Assembly: GCA_964471405.1 (NCBI GenBank)
Contig: CAYYGH010000056.1
Location: forward strand, 1-18,842
DNA length: 18,842 nt
From: J084 sp964471405
GTDB lineage: Bacteria > Pseudomonadota > Alphaproteobacteria > Sphingomonadales > Rhodothalassiaceae
Direction: 5' to 3'
The position numbers and the translations under genes were made by a program. Positions 1 through 6,759 of the stretch are shown here, one piece after another (within the stretch, counting starts at the first letter, position 1; each line of letters starts with the position of its first letter). The notes beneath the pieces were generated by a model that made no database searches, was not told the origin of the DNA, and saw only the letters and a list, made by a program, of their open reading frames with translations.

Positions 1-2
1 TC

Positions 3-1403
3 TGGCGCAGGCAGGCCAGCATGACGCTCTTGGGCCACAGGATTGCCTATGAAGCCCGGGCCGGCACGCTCATTCTGAAGGATGACGCCGGTCGGCCTGA
101 AGCCGAGATCTTCTACATCGCCTATCTGAAGAAGGGGGCGAAGCCGGAAAGGCGGCCCATCACCTTCCTGTGGAATGGCGGGCCGGGCTCGGCCTCGCTG
201 TGGCTGCACATGGGCGCCTTCGGGCCGAAGCGGGTGGTGGCGCCCTCGGATGCGCGCGATGATGGCGGGCCGCCATATCCGATCGTGGATAATGCCGCCT
301 CCTTGCTCGATGTCACCGATCTTGTTTTCGTCGATCCCGTGGGCACGGGGTTCTCCCGCGCGCTTGGCAAGCACAAGAACGAGGAATTCTACGGCATCGA
401 GGCGGATGCCAAGGCCATGGCCCGCTTCATTCGCCGCTTCCTTTCGCACAATGGGCGGTGGAATTCGCCGAAATTCATTGGCGGCGAGTCCTATGGCACG
501 ACGCGCACGGCCGCCGTGGCGCATGAGCTTGAAGGGGGTGTGGACGATGTTGCCCTCAACGGCCTCATCCTGATCTCCACCATCCTCGATTTTTCGGCGC
601 GGGCCGAAGCCGTGGGCAACGAGATGGCCTATGTCGTCCTTCTGCCGACGATGGCGGCGACCGCCTGGTATCACGGCAAGGTGAACCCGCGCCCGCCGCT
701 TGAGGAATTCCTTGCCGAGGCGCGGGCGTTCGCCACCGGCCCCTACCTTCAGGCGCTGATGAAGGGGACGGCCCTTGCCGATCCGGAGCGCAGCCGGATC
801 CGCAAGCGCCTTGCCTATTTTACGGGACTGTCCGAATCCTATCTGGAGCGGGCGCATCTCAGGGTCGGGCTTTTCCGCTACATGAAGGAGCTGCTGCGCG
901 ATCGCGGGCTCGTCGTCGGCCGGCTGGATTCCCGCTACACGGGGCGCGATGCGGATGATGCCGGCGAGCGGCCGGAGATGGATCCCGCCTTCTACGGCAT
1001 CGACGGCATCTATACGGCCGCGGTCAATCACTATCTGCGGCAGGATCTGGGGGTGGACTGGGATCGGGAATACCGCACCATCCAGGGACTGGGACCCAGA
1101 TGGAACTGGAAGCTGAGCGGCATGCGGCGCCCCTTCTACCTCAATCTTGCCCCCTTCATCGGGCAGGCGCTCAGACAGAACAGGGACCTTGCGGTCTTCG
1201 TGGCGGCCGGCTGGTATGATTTCGCCACCCCCTTCTTCGGAGCGGAGCTTTCCCTCACACGCCCCGGCATTCCCCAGGACCGGATCAGCTTCCACTATTA
1301 TCCGGCCGGACACATGATGTATCTGGAGGAGAAATCGCTGAAGCGTCTGGCCGAGGACCTGCGCAGCTTCATTCGCGCCCAGACGCATCCACCCCGGCCC
1401 TGA
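3..1403 (+). CDS. S10-family serine carboxypeptidase-like peptidase (5' end outside window)
   Basis: Probable serine carboxypeptidase of family S10 (alpha/beta hydrolase fold), which removes C-terminal residues from peptides. The frame is open back to the first base of the window. The first ATG (21) begins only a few residues before the conserved strand GHRIAYEARAGTL, where family members normally already have an N-terminal leader, so the true start is most likely upstream. Counting from ATG 21, the oxyanion-hole motif NGGPGSAS is at about 52-59, the nucleophile Ser157 is in GGESYGT, Asp400 is in GWYDFATP and His431 is in PAGHMMYLEE, so the catalytic triad is intact. Bacterial members are usually exported, and the signal peptide would lie in the missing part. 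The gene ends 39 bp from the convergent SHOCT-protein gene. The family call is strong; the substrate is unknown. Confidence 0.9.
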   Translation, partial: WRRQASMTLLGHRIAYEARAGTLILKDDAGRPEAEIFYIAYLKKGAKPERRPITFLWNGGPGSASLWLHMGAFGPKRVVAPSDARDDGGPPYPIVDNAASLLDVTDLVFVDPVGTGFSRALGKHKNEEFYGIEADAKAMARFIRRFLSHNGRWNSPKFIGGESYGTTRTAAVAHELEGGVDDVALNGLILISTILDFSARAEAVGNEMAYVVLLPTMAATAWYHGKVNPRPPLEEFLAEARAFATGPYLQALMKGTALADPERSRIRKRLAYFTGLSESYLERAHLRVGLFRYMKELLRDRGLVVGRLDSRYTGRDADDAGERPEMDPAFYGIDGIYTAAVNHYLRQDLGVDWDREYRTIQGLGPRWNWKLSGMRRPFYLNLAPFIGQALRQNRDLAVFVAAGWYDFATPFFGAELSLTRPGIPQDRISFHYYPAGHMMYLEEKSLKRLAEDLRSFIRAQTHPPRP

Positions 1404-1420
1404 CCGGCCAGCAAGGCCGG
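1404..1420. terminator. Hairpin between convergent genes
   Basis: CCGGCC-AGCAA-GGCCGG starts directly after the peptidase stop codon, in the 39-bp gap between two convergent genes. It has a perfect 6-bp GC stem and a 5-nt loop. There is no T-run on either side, so it may be a weak bidirectional terminator or only an end-stabilising hairpin. Confidence 0.3.
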
Positions 1421-1442
1421 CAGCCGGGCAGATGCCGGCGGT

Positions 1443-1826
1443 TCAGTCCTCCCCGATCTCCCGCGCGATCGGCGCGGTCTCCATCAGGACGGCCAGCCGG
1501 CGGCGGTATTCCGCCTCGTCGATTTCCCCGCGGGCAAAGCGTTCCCTGAGGGCCTGAATGGCCGGGTCGCCCGGCGTGTCCTCCCAGGTCGCGGTGATAT
1601 CCTCGGACGGGTCGGCACCCGGGCGCGTCAGCCAGTGGGCGAACCAGGCCACCAGCGCCAGAGCCAGAAAGAACAGCAGGACCATCATGAGCGGCCCGAA
1701 CCAGACGCCGCGATGGGGGGCTCCGCCGCCACCGTCCAGATCCACGACCGCGACGACACCGAACACCGGCAGGAAAATCAATCCTACCGGCCAGAACCAG
1801 AACTGCCACCTGCCTTTGTTGCGCAT
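1443..1826 (-). CDS. Small membrane protein with C-terminal SHOCT domain
   Basis: 127-residue protein of unknown role. Two hydrophobic segments, about residues 8-28 and 44-65, predict a membrane hairpin. A Pro/Asp-rich linker follows, then a SHOCT-type short helical module at about 88-114 (AIQALRERFARGEIDEAEYRRRL), whose pattern L-x-x-R-x-A-x-G-E-I-x-x-x-E-Y is typical of that family. SHOCT modules are found at the ends of many membrane proteins and are thought to act in oligomerisation. The start at 1826 is chosen because GGGAAGG lies about 8 nt upstream and the hydrophobic helix follows at once. An in-frame ATG at 1850 (MAEGKAAT) is the alternative. The open frame continues to 2198, but that extension is low-complexity, Arg/Pro-rich and does not look coding. 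Confidence 0.75.
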   Translation of the reverse strand: MRNKGRWQFWFWPVGLIFLPVFGVVAVVDLDGGGGAPHRGVWFGPLMMVLLFFLALALVAWFAHWLTRPGADPSEDITATWEDTPGDPAIQALRERFARGEIDEAEYRRRLAVLMETAPIAREIGED

Positions 1827-2158
1827 CGTCGCAGCCTTCCCTTCTGCCATGAGGCGCCCGCGCCCCGCCTCCCGGGCGCGATCCGAGGCGATCCCCGTCT
1901 CTATCGAGAAACGCCGTGGCCGTCGGCATCGTTCCGCTTTGCGGTCCGCGTCCTTCTGCCTTCCTGCCATGTTCGGCCATCTCCCGCTCGGGGCATGACC
2001 ATCACACCACTGGGTGGGGCACCCTTTCAAGGTGACCGCGACATCAGCCGGCTGGCGCACCGGTGCGGCAGGGTTCGCTGCCCCTGCCCCCTGTGCCATC
2101 ACCTGGAACCGGTCATGGGCCGCCACTTGCGGATGATGGGCGGCCCGCATTTTCGGGA

Positions 2159-2179
2159 TGCAAGCGGTAACCGCTTCCA
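2159..2179. promoter_or_regulatory. Palindrome resembling a LacI-family operator
   Basis: AAGCGGT-A-ACCGCTT (2162-2176) is a perfect 7+7 inverted repeat around one base. TG and CA flank it symmetrically with one mismatch between. The GGTAACCGCTTCCA half resembles operators of LacI-family sugar regulators. No sugar gene is next to it. The only gene it could serve in the right direction is the SHOCT membrane protein, whose start is about 330 bp away. Confidence 0.25.
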
Positions 2180-2271
2180 CAGCCGCCATCGGGGGCATGC
2201 CGTGGAAGGTGGCTTGCGCTTCTGGCTTTAGGTCCTCCTCCGGGGAGCAGACGCCCCCACCCCTCCTTCCG

Positions 2272-2290
2272 CCCGCCGCATCACGGCGGG
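2272..2290 (-). terminator. Hairpin downstream of the DUF302 gene
   Basis: CCCGCCG-CATCA-CGGCGGG is a perfect 7-bp GC stem with a 5-nt loop, about 64 bp after the DUF302 stop codon in its transcription direction. It lacks a following T-run, so intrinsic termination is only possible. Confidence 0.35.
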
Positions 2291-2353
2291 AGAAGGCAGG
2301 GATGGGAAAGGGCCGGTGTCTTGCGCCTCTTCCCGTCTTGCAGCTGCGTCGCC

Positions 2354-2767
2354 TCAGGCCTGCGCTTCAGCCGGGGCGGGTGCGAGTGACGTGATCGTCT
2401 CCTTGAGCAGGTCGCGCACCTTGCCGGCAATGGCTGCCAGATCGGGATTGTCGATGGCCGCCATGGAGGCGATGGGATCGACGGCGGCCACCTCCACCCG
2501 GCCGGGTGCAAGCTCCTGGACGATCACATTGCAGGGCAGCATCGTGCCGATCTTGTCTTCGGCCTGGAGCGCCTGATGGGCGAAATGGGGATTGCAGGCT
2601 CCCAGGATGACATAGGGCCGGAAATCCGCCCCGATCTTCTTTTTCAGCGTCTTGTCCACATCGATGCGGGTGAGAACGCCAAAGCCCCGCTCGGCCAGCG
2701 CATCGGTGACACGCGCGACCGCCTCGTCCATCGTCGCATCAAGCTTGGTCGCAAAGTAATAGCTCAT
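2354..2767 (-). CDS. DUF302 domain protein
   Basis: 137-residue soluble protein that is essentially one DUF302 domain. The family signature is clear: YVILGACNPHFAHQAL (about 52-67) and a second Cys in TMLPCNVIV (about 76-84), followed by VAAVDPIASM. The two cysteines, Cys58 and Cys79, are the conserved pair of the family. No enzymatic activity is established. From memory, DUF302 genes often sit with sulfur-oxidation or thiol/persulfide genes. The start at 2767 is supported by AGGGAGA about 7 nt upstream; a longer in-frame start at 2833 would run into the promoter. It is monocistronic, with its own sigma-70-like promoter overlapped by an inverted repeat at 2835-2854. The operator type and the cysteines suggest a role linked to reactive sulfur, which is inference. 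Confidence 0.85.
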   Translation of the reverse strand: MSYYFATKLDATMDEAVARVTDALAERGFGVLTRIDVDKTLKKKIGADFRPYVILGACNPHFAHQALQAEDKIGTMLPCNVIVQELAPGRVEVAAVDPIASMAAIDNPDLAAIAGKVRDLLKETITSLAPAPAEAQA

Positions 2768-2831
2768 GACCCGTCTCCCTGATCCTGCGCAGCAGTGCTT
2801 TTCCGAAGAAAATGGCCGTCTCCGTCCCTCC

Positions 2832-2859
2832 AATATATTCGCATTGTCGAATATGACAA
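2832..2859 (-). promoter_or_regulatory. Sigma-70-type promoter of the DUF302 gene
   Basis: On the minus strand, TTGTCA (2859-2854), a 16-bp spacer, then TATATT (2837-2832). Both boxes are close to consensus. Transcription would begin near 2825 and leave a leader of roughly 57 nt before the ATG at 2767. Confidence 0.6.
2835..2854. promoter_or_regulatory. Inverted repeat ATATTCG-N6-CGAATAT, candidate SqrR/BigR-type operator
   Basis: Perfect 7-bp arms separated by 6 bases. The core reads ATTC-N8-GAAT (2837-2852), which is the consensus I recall for the persulfide-responsive ArsR-family repressors SqrR, BigR and YgaV. It fills the space between the -35 and -10 of the DUF302 promoter, the place expected for a repressor site. 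No ArsR-family gene is in the window, so the regulator would be encoded elsewhere. Confidence 0.5.
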
Positions 2860-2962
2860 GGGAGGCAACCTCTTTTTCCGCCTTCGCCGGAAGGCGGCCG
2901 GTGCCGGCGATGGGAGGACGCCGGCGCCGCAGCGCATGAGGACGACCGCAAGGGACTGGGGT

Positions 2963-2993
2963 GGGGGAGAGGGCCGGTTCGGCCTTCTTCCCC
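2963..2993 (-). terminator. Strong hairpin downstream of the glycosyltransferase gene
   Basis: A 14-bp stem (2963-2976 with 2980-2993) around a GTT loop, starting about 70 bp past the glycosyltransferase stop. As plus-strand RNA it pairs throughout, with two G-U wobbles. As minus-strand RNA those become two A-C mismatches. No clear U-run follows on the minus strand. It is probably an end-of-transcript structure, but the strand preference is opposite to the adjacent gene. Confidence 0.3.
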
Positions 2994-3063
2994 CATCCGG
3001 GCAGGGGCCATGCAGGCGGGAGAGAGGGCGCACATCCCGGCCTGGGGCAGGAAGGTCCCGCTC

Positions 3064-4227
3064 TCAGCCGGCGACATCCTCGAAGACCCGGATGACGGCC
3101 CGGGCACAGGCCTGCCAGGAGAAACGGCTTGCATGCCGGACGAGGGCATGGCGATCCGGAGGGCTCGTCAGCATCCGCTGGACGGCGGCCAGCAGCGCCG
3201 CCTCATCTTCCGGGTCCACCAGTACACAGGAGGGCGGCGGCGCCAGCACCTCCGCCACGCCGCCTGCGGGAGCGGCCACCACCGGGCAGCCGCAGGCCAT
3301 CGCCTCCAGCACGACGTTCGGAATTCCCTCCCGCGCGGAAGGATGCAGCAGCAGATCGGCGGCCGCATAGGCCCGGGCGACCTCGGACGGCGGGAGATCG
3401 CCCGGCAGGATCAGACGGGATTCGACGCCCAGGCGCTCCGCCGCCCGGCGCAGCCCGTCGCGCTCGGGGCCTGTGCCCAGGATCACGAGCAGCACCCCGG
3501 GCAGCTCACGCAGGACAGGCAGAAGCAGGCGATGGCGCTTGTGAGCCACAAGATGGCCGACGGACAGCAGAACCGGTGTCTTCTGGGGCCAGCCGAGCGC
3601 TCTGCGACAGGCCGCCTTCTCACGCGGGTGGAAAAGGGCGGGATCGACACCGTTGCGAATGGTCACGACCCGGTCTTCCGGCAGGCCTTCCGCCAGCAGA
3701 GCCTCGCGCAGGGCCTCCGAGACCGTAATCACCCGCGCCGCCCGACCAAGAGCCCACAGAATCTGGCGGCGATAGCCGGGCAGGGCGAGGATGTGGTTGA
3801 CGTCACTGCCACGGGCCGTCAGCACGACGGGCAGGCGAAAGCGGCGGGCAAGCCGGATGGCGGCCACACCATCGGGATACAGGTAGTGCGCGTCGAGGAG
3901 AGCGGGGCGCCGTATCGCCACCAGATGGGCAAGAAGGCGCCGGCTGGCCCGCGCCAGCAGCCGCGGCTGAACGAGCCCCAGTCCCGGCGCCATTGGATAA
4001 CGGGGGTGAAAGACCGGCAGATCGCTCCATCGTTCTTCCGCAGGCACGGCTTCTCTGACGCCATAATCGGGTATCCTGCGCGCATGGAGAACGGGACGGG
4101 GCACCGGTGCGACCACCCGCAGCGTCGCTCCGGCCCGGGCAACGGCCGCCAGTCGGCGGGCCACGAACAGCCCGTGCCGCGGCTGGGCGGCATTGGGGAA
4201 GAGGGTCGTAAAGCTCAGCACCTGCAT
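3064..4227 (-). CDS. Glycosyltransferase family 4 protein
   Basis: 387-residue GT-B fold glycosyltransferase of family GT4 (retaining, nucleotide-sugar donor), probably transferring a hexose to a cell-surface or exopolysaccharide acceptor at the inner face of the membrane. The N-terminal domain opens with the usual MQVLSFTTLFPNAAQPRHGLFV. An acceptor-domain segment LLDAHYLYPDGVAAIRLA follows. The hinge and donor domain contain TVSEALREALL and IRNGVDPALFHP. The nucleotide-sugar site is EGIPNVVLEAMACGCPVVA, with the E-x7-E pair typical of GT4. The start at 4227 fits family N-termini, although only a weak ribosome-binding site is visible. It is divergent from argG with about 180 bp between the starts. 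No other polysaccharide genes are nearby, so the acceptor cannot be inferred. Confidence 0.9.
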   Translation of the reverse strand: MQVLSFTTLFPNAAQPRHGLFVARRLAAVARAGATLRVVAPVPRPVLHARRIPDYGVREAVPAEERWSDLPVFHPRYPMAPGLGLVQPRLLARASRRLLAHLVAIRRPALLDAHYLYPDGVAAIRLARRFRLPVVLTARGSDVNHILALPGYRRQILWALGRAARVITVSEALREALLAEGLPEDRVVTIRNGVDPALFHPREKAACRRALGWPQKTPVLLSVGHLVAHKRHRLLLPVLRELPGVLLVILGTGPERDGLRRAAERLGVESRLILPGDLPPSEVARAYAAADLLLHPSAREGIPNVVLEAMACGCPVVAAPAGGVAEVLAPPPSCVLVDPEDEAALLAAVQRMLTSPPDRHALVRHASRFSWQACARAVIRVFEDVAG

Positions 4228-4406
4228 CGATGCGGGGCGATCCGTCGTTCATCCTCCAGCCCGGTATCGGGTGACGAGCGAGCTTGCCCGAGGCGATGAA
4301 GGCTTGGCAAGGCCGTCCGAGCCGGCCTAAAGGCGAAGGGACGAACGTGGGTCGTCGGATTTCGTTGTGGAAAAAACGGCAGGCCGGGTTGAGCGAGGAC
4401 AGGGCA

Positions 4407-5621
4407 ATGACAGAGGGCGCGGTGCGCAAGGTGGTGCTGGCTTATTCGGGCGGGCTTGACACCTCGGTGATCCTGAAATGGCTGCAGGTGACCTATGGCT
4501 GTGAAGTGGTGGCATTCACCGCCGACCTCGGCCAGGGCGCCGAGCTGGAGGAGGCCCGCCGCAAGGCCCGGATGCTGGGGGTGAAGGAGATCTACGTCGA
4601 GGATCTGCGTGAGGAATTCGTGCGCGATTACGTCTTCCCCATGTTCCGCGCCAATACGCTCTATGAGGGAGAATATCTCCTCGGTACCGCGATCGCCAGG
4701 CCGCTGATCGCCAAGCGCCAGATCGCGATTGCGCATGAGACCGGGGCTGATGCCGTCGCCCATGGCGCAACCGGCAAGGGTAATGATCAGGTGCGCTTCG
4801 AGCTTGCCTATGCCGCTCTGGATCCCGCCATTCGCGTGATCGCGCCCTGGCGGGAATGGGATCTGAACTCCCGTGCGGCCCTGATCGCCTTTGCCGAGGC
4901 GCATCAGATCCCCGTGCCCAAGGACAAGCGGGGCGAGGCGCCCTTTTCCGTAGACGCGAATCTGCTGCATACCTCAAGCGAGGGCAAGGCGCTCGAGGAT
5001 CCGGATCACGAGCCGGAGGAACATGTCTTCTCGCGCACCCGGGCGCCCGAAGAGGCACCGGACCGTCCGCAATATGTCACGATTGCCTTCGAACGCGGCG
5101 ATCCGGTGGCCGTTGATGGCGAGGCACTTTCCCCCGCCCGGCTGCTGGAGCGGTTGAACGATCTCGGACGCGAACATGGTATCGGCCGCGTCGATCTTGT
5201 CGAAAACCGCTTCGTCGGGCTCAAGTCCCGCGGGATCTACGAGACGCCCGGCGGCACCATTCTGCTTGCCGCCCATCGGGGAATCGAGCAGATCACGCTT
5301 GATAAGGGGGCAGCCCATCTCAAGGACGAGCTGATGCCGCGCTATGCCGAGCTCATCTACAACGGCTTCTGGTTCAGCCCCGAACGGGAAATGCTGCAGG
5401 CGGCCATCGACCACAGCCAGCAGTATGTGACCGGCGAGGTGCGCCTCAAGCTCTACAAGGGATCGGTGCGTGTCGTGGGGCGCCGCTCCCCGTGGTCGCT
5501 CTACCGTCAGGATCTGGCCAGCTTCGATGAGGATGGCGGCTATGACCAGAAGGATGCCGAAGGCTTCATCCGTCTTCAGGCTCTGCGTCTGAAGCTGTTG
5601 GCCGAGCGCCGCAAGCGCTAG
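4407..5621 (+). CDS. argG: Argininosuccinate synthase
   Basis: 404-residue argininosuccinate synthase (EC 6.3.4.5). It joins citrulline and aspartate, using ATP, to make argininosuccinate in arginine biosynthesis; it is a cytoplasmic tetramer. The ATP pyrophosphatase P-loop SGGLDTS is at residues 14-20. The second conserved block GATGKGNDQVRFE, the citrulline/aspartate-binding region and the C-terminal oligomerisation helix are all present, and the length is normal. The frame is open upstream to 4284, but the start at 4407 has AGGACAGGG just before it and begins 11 residues before the AYSGG strand, as in homologues. A weak promoter candidate is TTGGCA at 4304-4309 with CTAAAG at 4327-4332. 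The argH gene is not in the window. Confidence 0.97.
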   Translation: MTEGAVRKVVLAYSGGLDTSVILKWLQVTYGCEVVAFTADLGQGAELEEARRKARMLGVKEIYVEDLREEFVRDYVFPMFRANTLYEGEYLLGTAIARPLIAKRQIAIAHETGADAVAHGATGKGNDQVRFELAYAALDPAIRVIAPWREWDLNSRAALIAFAEAHQIPVPKDKRGEAPFSVDANLLHTSSEGKALEDPDHEPEEHVFSRTRAPEEAPDRPQYVTIAFERGDPVAVDGEALSPARLLERLNDLGREHGIGRVDLVENRFVGLKSRGIYETPGGTILLAAHRGIEQITLDKGAAHLKDELMPRYAELIYNGFWFSPEREMLQAAIDHSQQYVTGEVRLKLYKGSVRVVGRRSPWSLYRQDLASFDEDGGYDQKDAEGFIRLQALRLKLLAERRKR

Positions 5622-5670
5622 CAGGGCAGGACAAGGAAGGCCTGCGACCAACGATCGCCTTCCTCCCTGC
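5621..5670 (+). terminator. Imperfect hairpin after argG
   Basis: An outer stem GCAGGG/CCCTGC (5621-5626 with 5665-5670) encloses an inner stem AGGAAGGC/GCCTTCCT (5634-5641 with 5657-5664), with a bulge on the left arm. It begins at the last base of the argG stop codon and lies between convergent genes. No T-run follows, so termination is plausible rather than certain. Confidence 0.4.
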
Positions 5671-5800
5671 TCCCGAAATGCACTGACCCACCCGCCACCG
5701 CCCTGCTCACAAAGGCAGTCTCAGGACATGCTCCATGCGATCCCGGGCATGCCGTCAGTCATATATCGAGGATAGGAAAATCAGGTGGTGTTGCCCGTGT

Positions 5801-6250
5801 TCAGAACCAGTGTTTTTGATTTTCGACGTAGGTCCTGTAGAAATCTTCATCCGACATCGTAAGATAGATGATGCCCTCAATCAGGCCGATGATGCAAATT
5901 ATTGCTGCCGGAATGACCAGCAATGTGCCTGGAATGGCTGCAATCAAATGGATTATTCCCGTGTTCTTGTACCCGAGGTAGAATTTGTGTATCCCAAAAC
6001 CGCCGAAGAAGATCGCAAGTAGGCCGGCGGTTATCCGGGATTTCTGATTGTTTGATGAAGAGGCCGACCCTGCAACCGGATAGACGGCCTGAGCTTGGTT
6101 CCCCTTTGTCACAAAATCAACAATCATGCCCGTCTTGGGAGGCTCCTGGCTTTTCCATTCAGAGCCTGGGAAGCTGTATCGTTCCCCATCATCACCTGAA
6201 ATGATGCCCTCGTTCGCTTGAATGGAATAATCGAGTATACGACCTTTCAT
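5801..6250 (-). CDS. TM2 domain membrane protein with N-terminal cold-shock-like domain
   Basis: 149-residue protein of unknown function. Residues 1-58 (MKGRILDYSIQANEGIISGDDGERY and onward to VDFVTKGNQAQAVYPV) form a small beta-rich domain resembling the cold-shock/OB-like module often fused to this family. A Ser/Asn linker follows. Residues about 71-131 are a TM2 domain: KSRITAGLLAIFFGGFGIH at 70-88, then KFYLGYKNTGII with the Gly-x-H-x-FYLG signature, and a second helix pair LLVIPAAIICIIGLIEGIIYL. The C-terminus is polar. The start at 6250 has an excellent AGGAGGGAG ribosome-binding site. The frame stays open upstream to an ATG at 6376, but that start has no such site. Codon use is visibly more AT-rich than in its neighbours, which suggests recent acquisition. 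It converges with argG and diverges from flagellin 1. Confidence 0.85.
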   Translation of the reverse strand: MKGRILDYSIQANEGIISGDDGERYSFPGSEWKSQEPPKTGMIVDFVTKGNQAQAVYPVAGSASSSNNQKSRITAGLLAIFFGGFGIHKFYLGYKNTGIIHLIAAIPGTLLVIPAAIICIIGLIEGIIYLTMSDEDFYRTYVENQKHWF

Positions 6251-6492
6251 GCCTGTCTCCCTCCTCTCGGTTGCCCCTCCGCCCGTCGCCACCCGCGGCT
6301 GGCAGGGGGCGCTGATGGGCATGGCCTTCTCGACCACTGACAGGATCTCCCCCCCGCAGATGCGATGGTGGAACATGCGCAGTCCAAGCGCATCGCCCTT
6401 TTCGATGGCATAGGAGACGGTTGTTGTCCAGCACCCTTTTGCGAGCCGGGTCTTAAGGAAAGGCGGGAAAGCCTGCCGTCCCGACAGTCCTC

Positions 6493-6517
6493 AAAAGCCC
6501 GCCCGGTGATGGGCGGG
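6493..6517 (-). terminator. Terminator-like hairpin reading on the minus strand
   Basis: On the minus strand, CCCGCCC (6517-6511), loop ATCACC and GGGCGGG (6504-6498) are followed at once by C-TTTT (6497-6493). That is a 7-bp GC stem plus a short T-run, the normal shape of an intrinsic terminator. No minus-strand gene ends here, since flagellin 1 is on the plus strand and the TM2 gene begins downstream at 6250. Confidence 0.45.
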
Positions 6518-6562
6518 GCCGGTTGCGGCCGAGTGAGTGCCTGCCCTTTTTCGCTTTCGCGG

Positions 6563-6572
6563 CGGGCAGAAA
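6563..6572 (+). promoter_or_regulatory. CGGGCAGAAA element upstream of flagellin 1
   Basis: The ten-base sequence CGGGCAGAAA recurs upstream of flagellin 2 (7695-7704). Here it lies 110 bp before the -24 element, the usual range for a sigma-54 activator site. A related CGGGCAG is at 6593-6599. It is a candidate binding site for FlbD or another flagellar enhancer-binding protein. Confidence 0.4.
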
Positions 6573-6653
6573 ATGACTTTTCCGGACAAAACCGGGCAGG
6601 ATCCGCCTCTCGGGAAAAGGCCCTGTTGCCCCACCTCAAAGAATACCTCGCAA

Positions 6654-6666
6654 AATCAAAGAGATG
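6654..6666 (+). promoter_or_regulatory. IHF-like site before the flagellin 1 promoter
   Basis: AATCAA-AGAG-ATG matches the IHF consensus WATCAA-N4-TTR at all but one specified position. It lies just upstream of the -24 box, between it and the putative activator site, where DNA bending is expected in sigma-54 promoters. Confidence 0.35.
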
Positions 6667-6671
6667 TTCCA

Positions 6672-6687
6672 TGGCACGATGCTTGCT
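6672..6687 (+). promoter_or_regulatory. Sigma-54 (-24/-12) promoter of flagellin 1
   Basis: TGGCACG-ATGC-TTGCT is an exact match to the RpoN consensus, with GG at 6673-6674 and GC at 6685-6686 in the required spacing. Transcription should start near 6698, giving a leader of about 60 nt. Confidence 0.9.
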
Positions 6688-6759
6688 TGTGGGGCTGCGA
6701 GCCTCGTGCTCGGGGCGCCCAGAAGGACGCCTTGTGGAAATCCAGAAAGGAGAAGACTC

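Larger units (their letters stand above)
1827..2353. other. Gene-poor intergenic stretch
   Basis: About 530 bp between two minus-strand genes without a convincing coding frame. Open frames exist on both strands but give Arg/Pro/His-rich translations with no ribosome-binding site and no family resemblance. It contains the palindrome at 2159-2179 and the hairpin at 2272-2290. The promoter of the SHOCT-protein gene should also lie here, but I could not pick it out. Confidence 0.5.
6251..6759. other. Divergent intergenic region between the TM2 gene and flagellin 1
   Basis: About 510 bp without a convincing gene. The half near flagellin 1 holds the sigma-54 promoter, an IHF-like site and the CGGGCAGAAA element. 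The half near the TM2 gene holds a minus-strand-oriented terminator-like hairpin at 6493-6517. The TM2 frame remains open upstream to a stop at 6491-6493, with plausible-looking residues (such as SYAIEKGDALGLRMFHH) but no good start, so a decayed or extended N-terminus cannot be excluded. Confidence 0.45.

Noticed and set aside
1827..2198. N-terminal extension of the SHOCT membrane protein to an ATG at 2198
   Set aside because: The added 124 residues are low-complexity and not hydrophobic. The ribosome site and the first transmembrane helix fit a start at 1826.
3010..4299. 429-codon plus-strand open frame opposite the glycosyltransferase
   Set aside because: The minus-strand frame has clear GT4 motifs; the plus-strand translation is Arg/Gln/His-rich and unrelated to any family.
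6664..6759. Earlier in-frame start for flagellin 1
   Set aside because: The extension overlaps the sigma-54 promoter itself, and flagellins begin MAFSVNTN as at 6760.
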